This document shows, piece by piece, positions 63,138 through 64,000 of a stretch of DNA of 64,000 nt; within the stretch, counting starts at the first letter, position 1, and every line of letters begins with the position of its first letter. Source of the stretch: Anaerococcus senegalensis JC48 (GTDB taxonomy: Bacteria > Bacillota > Clostridia > Tissierellales > Peptoniphilaceae); assembly GCF_000321005.1 (NCBI RefSeq), contig NZ_HE578909.1:86844-150843 (forward strand). Reading direction: 5' to 3'. The notes under the pieces were generated by a model. That model saw only the letters and a list, made by a program, of their open reading frames with translations. It searched no databases and was not told the origin of the DNA. A program made the position numbers and the translations under genes.

Positions 63138-64000
63138 TTATCCCAAAACTTCAGATTTTTCTTTTGTTTTTTCTTTTTTATTGGCAAAATTTATTTTTCC
63201 TTCTTTTACTGTAAGATTTATTACCATATCTTTAGATAATTTTCCTTCCAATATTTCTTCTGCCAATTGGTTGTCAATTTTATTTGTAATATGACGTTCA
63301 AGTGGTCTTGCTCCATATTCTTTTGAAAATCCACCTTCTGATAACAAATCAACAACTCTCTTGTTATAATTTATTTCTATACCAAGATTTTTAAGTCTTT
63401 CTTTTGTTTCATCAAGTAAAATTTTTGTAATTTCTTTAATTGCATCTTCATCAAGGGAATTAAACATAATTATATCGTCAAGTCTGTTTAAAAATTCTGG
63501 AGCAAAAGCATTTTTTATGGCCTTATTTATAATCTCCTTATTTGAATCTTCAATTTCCTTATCAACATCGCTAGTTCCAAATCCAATTTTTGGATTTTGA
63601 TTTAAAGATGAAACTCCAACGTTACTGGTCATTATTATAATTGTATTTTTAAAATCTACAGTTCTTCCTTGACCATCTGTAAGCCTTCCATCATCTAAAA
63701 TTTGTAAAAGTAAATTGAAAATATCTGGGTGGGCTTTTTCAATTTCATCAAATAAAATTATAGAATAAGGATGTTTTCTTACAGCTTCTGTAAGTTGTCC
63801 ACCTTCTTCATAACCAACATATCCTGGAGGAGATCCAACAAGTCTTGACACAGCAAATTTTTCCATATATTCACTCATGTCCATCCTAATTAAATTGTCC
63901 ATATCTCCAAATAAATTTTTGGCCAAAGATTTGGCAAGATATGTTTTACCAACTCCTGTTGGTCCTACAAAAATAAATGATCCTATTGGTTTATTTGGAT
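63138..64000 (-). CDS. Clp-family AAA+ ATPase, C-terminal part (ClpC/ClpB), 5' end outside window
   Basis: The frame is open from the right edge and shows the second AAA+ module: Walker A IFVGPTGVGKTYLAKSL just inside the edge, LVGSPPGYVGYEEGGQLTEA (the D2 pore loop), Walker B SIILFDEIEKAH, sensor 1 IIIMTSNVG, the arginine-finger region APEFLNRLDDIIMF and sensor 2 GARPLERHI, then a short C-terminal tail (KEKTKEKSEVLG). This is ClpC or ClpB; a ClpP-binding IGF-type loop is not obvious here (the NPKIGFGTS segment is the candidate), which would favour ClpC. Only about 285 residues are visible. Confidence 0.85.
   Translation of the reverse strand, partial: PNKPIGSFIFVGPTGVGKTYLAKSLAKNLFGDMDNLIRMDMSEYMEKFAVSRLVGSPPGYVGYEEGGQLTEAVRKHPYSIILFDEIEKAHPDIFNLLLQILDDGRLTDGQGRTVDFKNTIIIMTSNVGVSSLNQNPKIGFGTSDVDKEIEDSNKEIINKAIKNAFAPEFLNRLDDIIMFNSLDEDAIKEITKILLDETKERLKNLGIEINYNKRVVDLLSEGGFSKEYGARPLERHITNKIDNQLAEEILEGKLSKDMVINLTVKEGKINFANKKEKTKEKSEVLG

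Noticed and set aside
1-64000. tRNA, rRNA, CRISPR array or prophage
   Set aside because: No sequence typical of these was seen on either strand.

Overview
The window is a stretch of a very AT-rich genome with strong AGGAGG-type ribosome binding sites, single-membrane envelope genes (Cys-lipoproteins, two glycolipid glycosyltransferases, an ECF thiamine S-component) and a fermentative gene set. Gene content and style suggest an anaerobic low-GC Gram-positive of the Tissierellia/Peptoniphilaceae type (Anaerococcus-like). That placement is inference; no rRNA or tRNA gene is visible to confirm it.

Layout. 1-878: a decayed IS3-family (IS150-type) element. 933-14173: one long minus-strand operon for uronate/glucuronide use (LacI-type regulator, UxuB, UxuA, TRAP transporter, UxaC, KDPG aldolase, KDG kinase, GPH sugar transporter, GH3 glycosidase), with a LacI/cre-like operator at 14501-14514. 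14836-22510: housekeeping genes on the minus strand (degV, gpmA, mreB, metK, ispF, ispD, PIN/TRAM protein, carD, lipid kinase), the carD-to-gpmA set apparently one operon with tandem promoters. 22668-36305: thiT, manA, a YtrA-type GntR/ABC operon with an operator on its own promoter, a DUF2089/DUF4097 pair, a LafB/LafA-like glycolipid operon, serine dehydratase, pncB and an SDR. 36404-42051: a ribose operon whose repressor gene rbsR has a one-base homopolymer frameshift. 42232-44908: radA and a glutamate-cysteine-ligase-like gene.

45071-55409 is the accessory heart of the window: four diverged members of one secreted/lipoprotein family (with an M20 amidohydrolase and an Ogt methyltransferase among them), followed by a 1573-residue secreted papain-family protease with a lectin-like domain and about six Ig-like repeat units but no visible cell-wall anchor. 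55483-57604: an oxidoreductase and two small membrane proteins. 58181-61696: a zinc-acquisition operon (ZinT-like lipoprotein, ZnuA/AdcA-like binding lipoprotein with an unusual inserted domain, ATPase, permease) behind a well-formed promoter with a Fur/Zur-like dyad and a second palindrome. 61897-64000: a membrane-anchored acidic protein, a GC-rich palindromic (MITE/REP-like) element embedded in a duplicated terminator, and the 3' part of a ClpC/ClpB ATPase gene that runs off the window.

How genes work together: the uronate operon covers uptake of free uronates (TRAP) and probably conjugated uronides (GPH carrier plus cytosolic GH3), isomerisation, reduction, dehydration, phosphorylation and aldol cleavage to pyruvate and glyceraldehyde-3-phosphate, which gpmA then carries through lower glycolysis. 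The zinc operon and the protease/lipoprotein cluster look like adaptation to a protein-rich, metal-restricted host surface.
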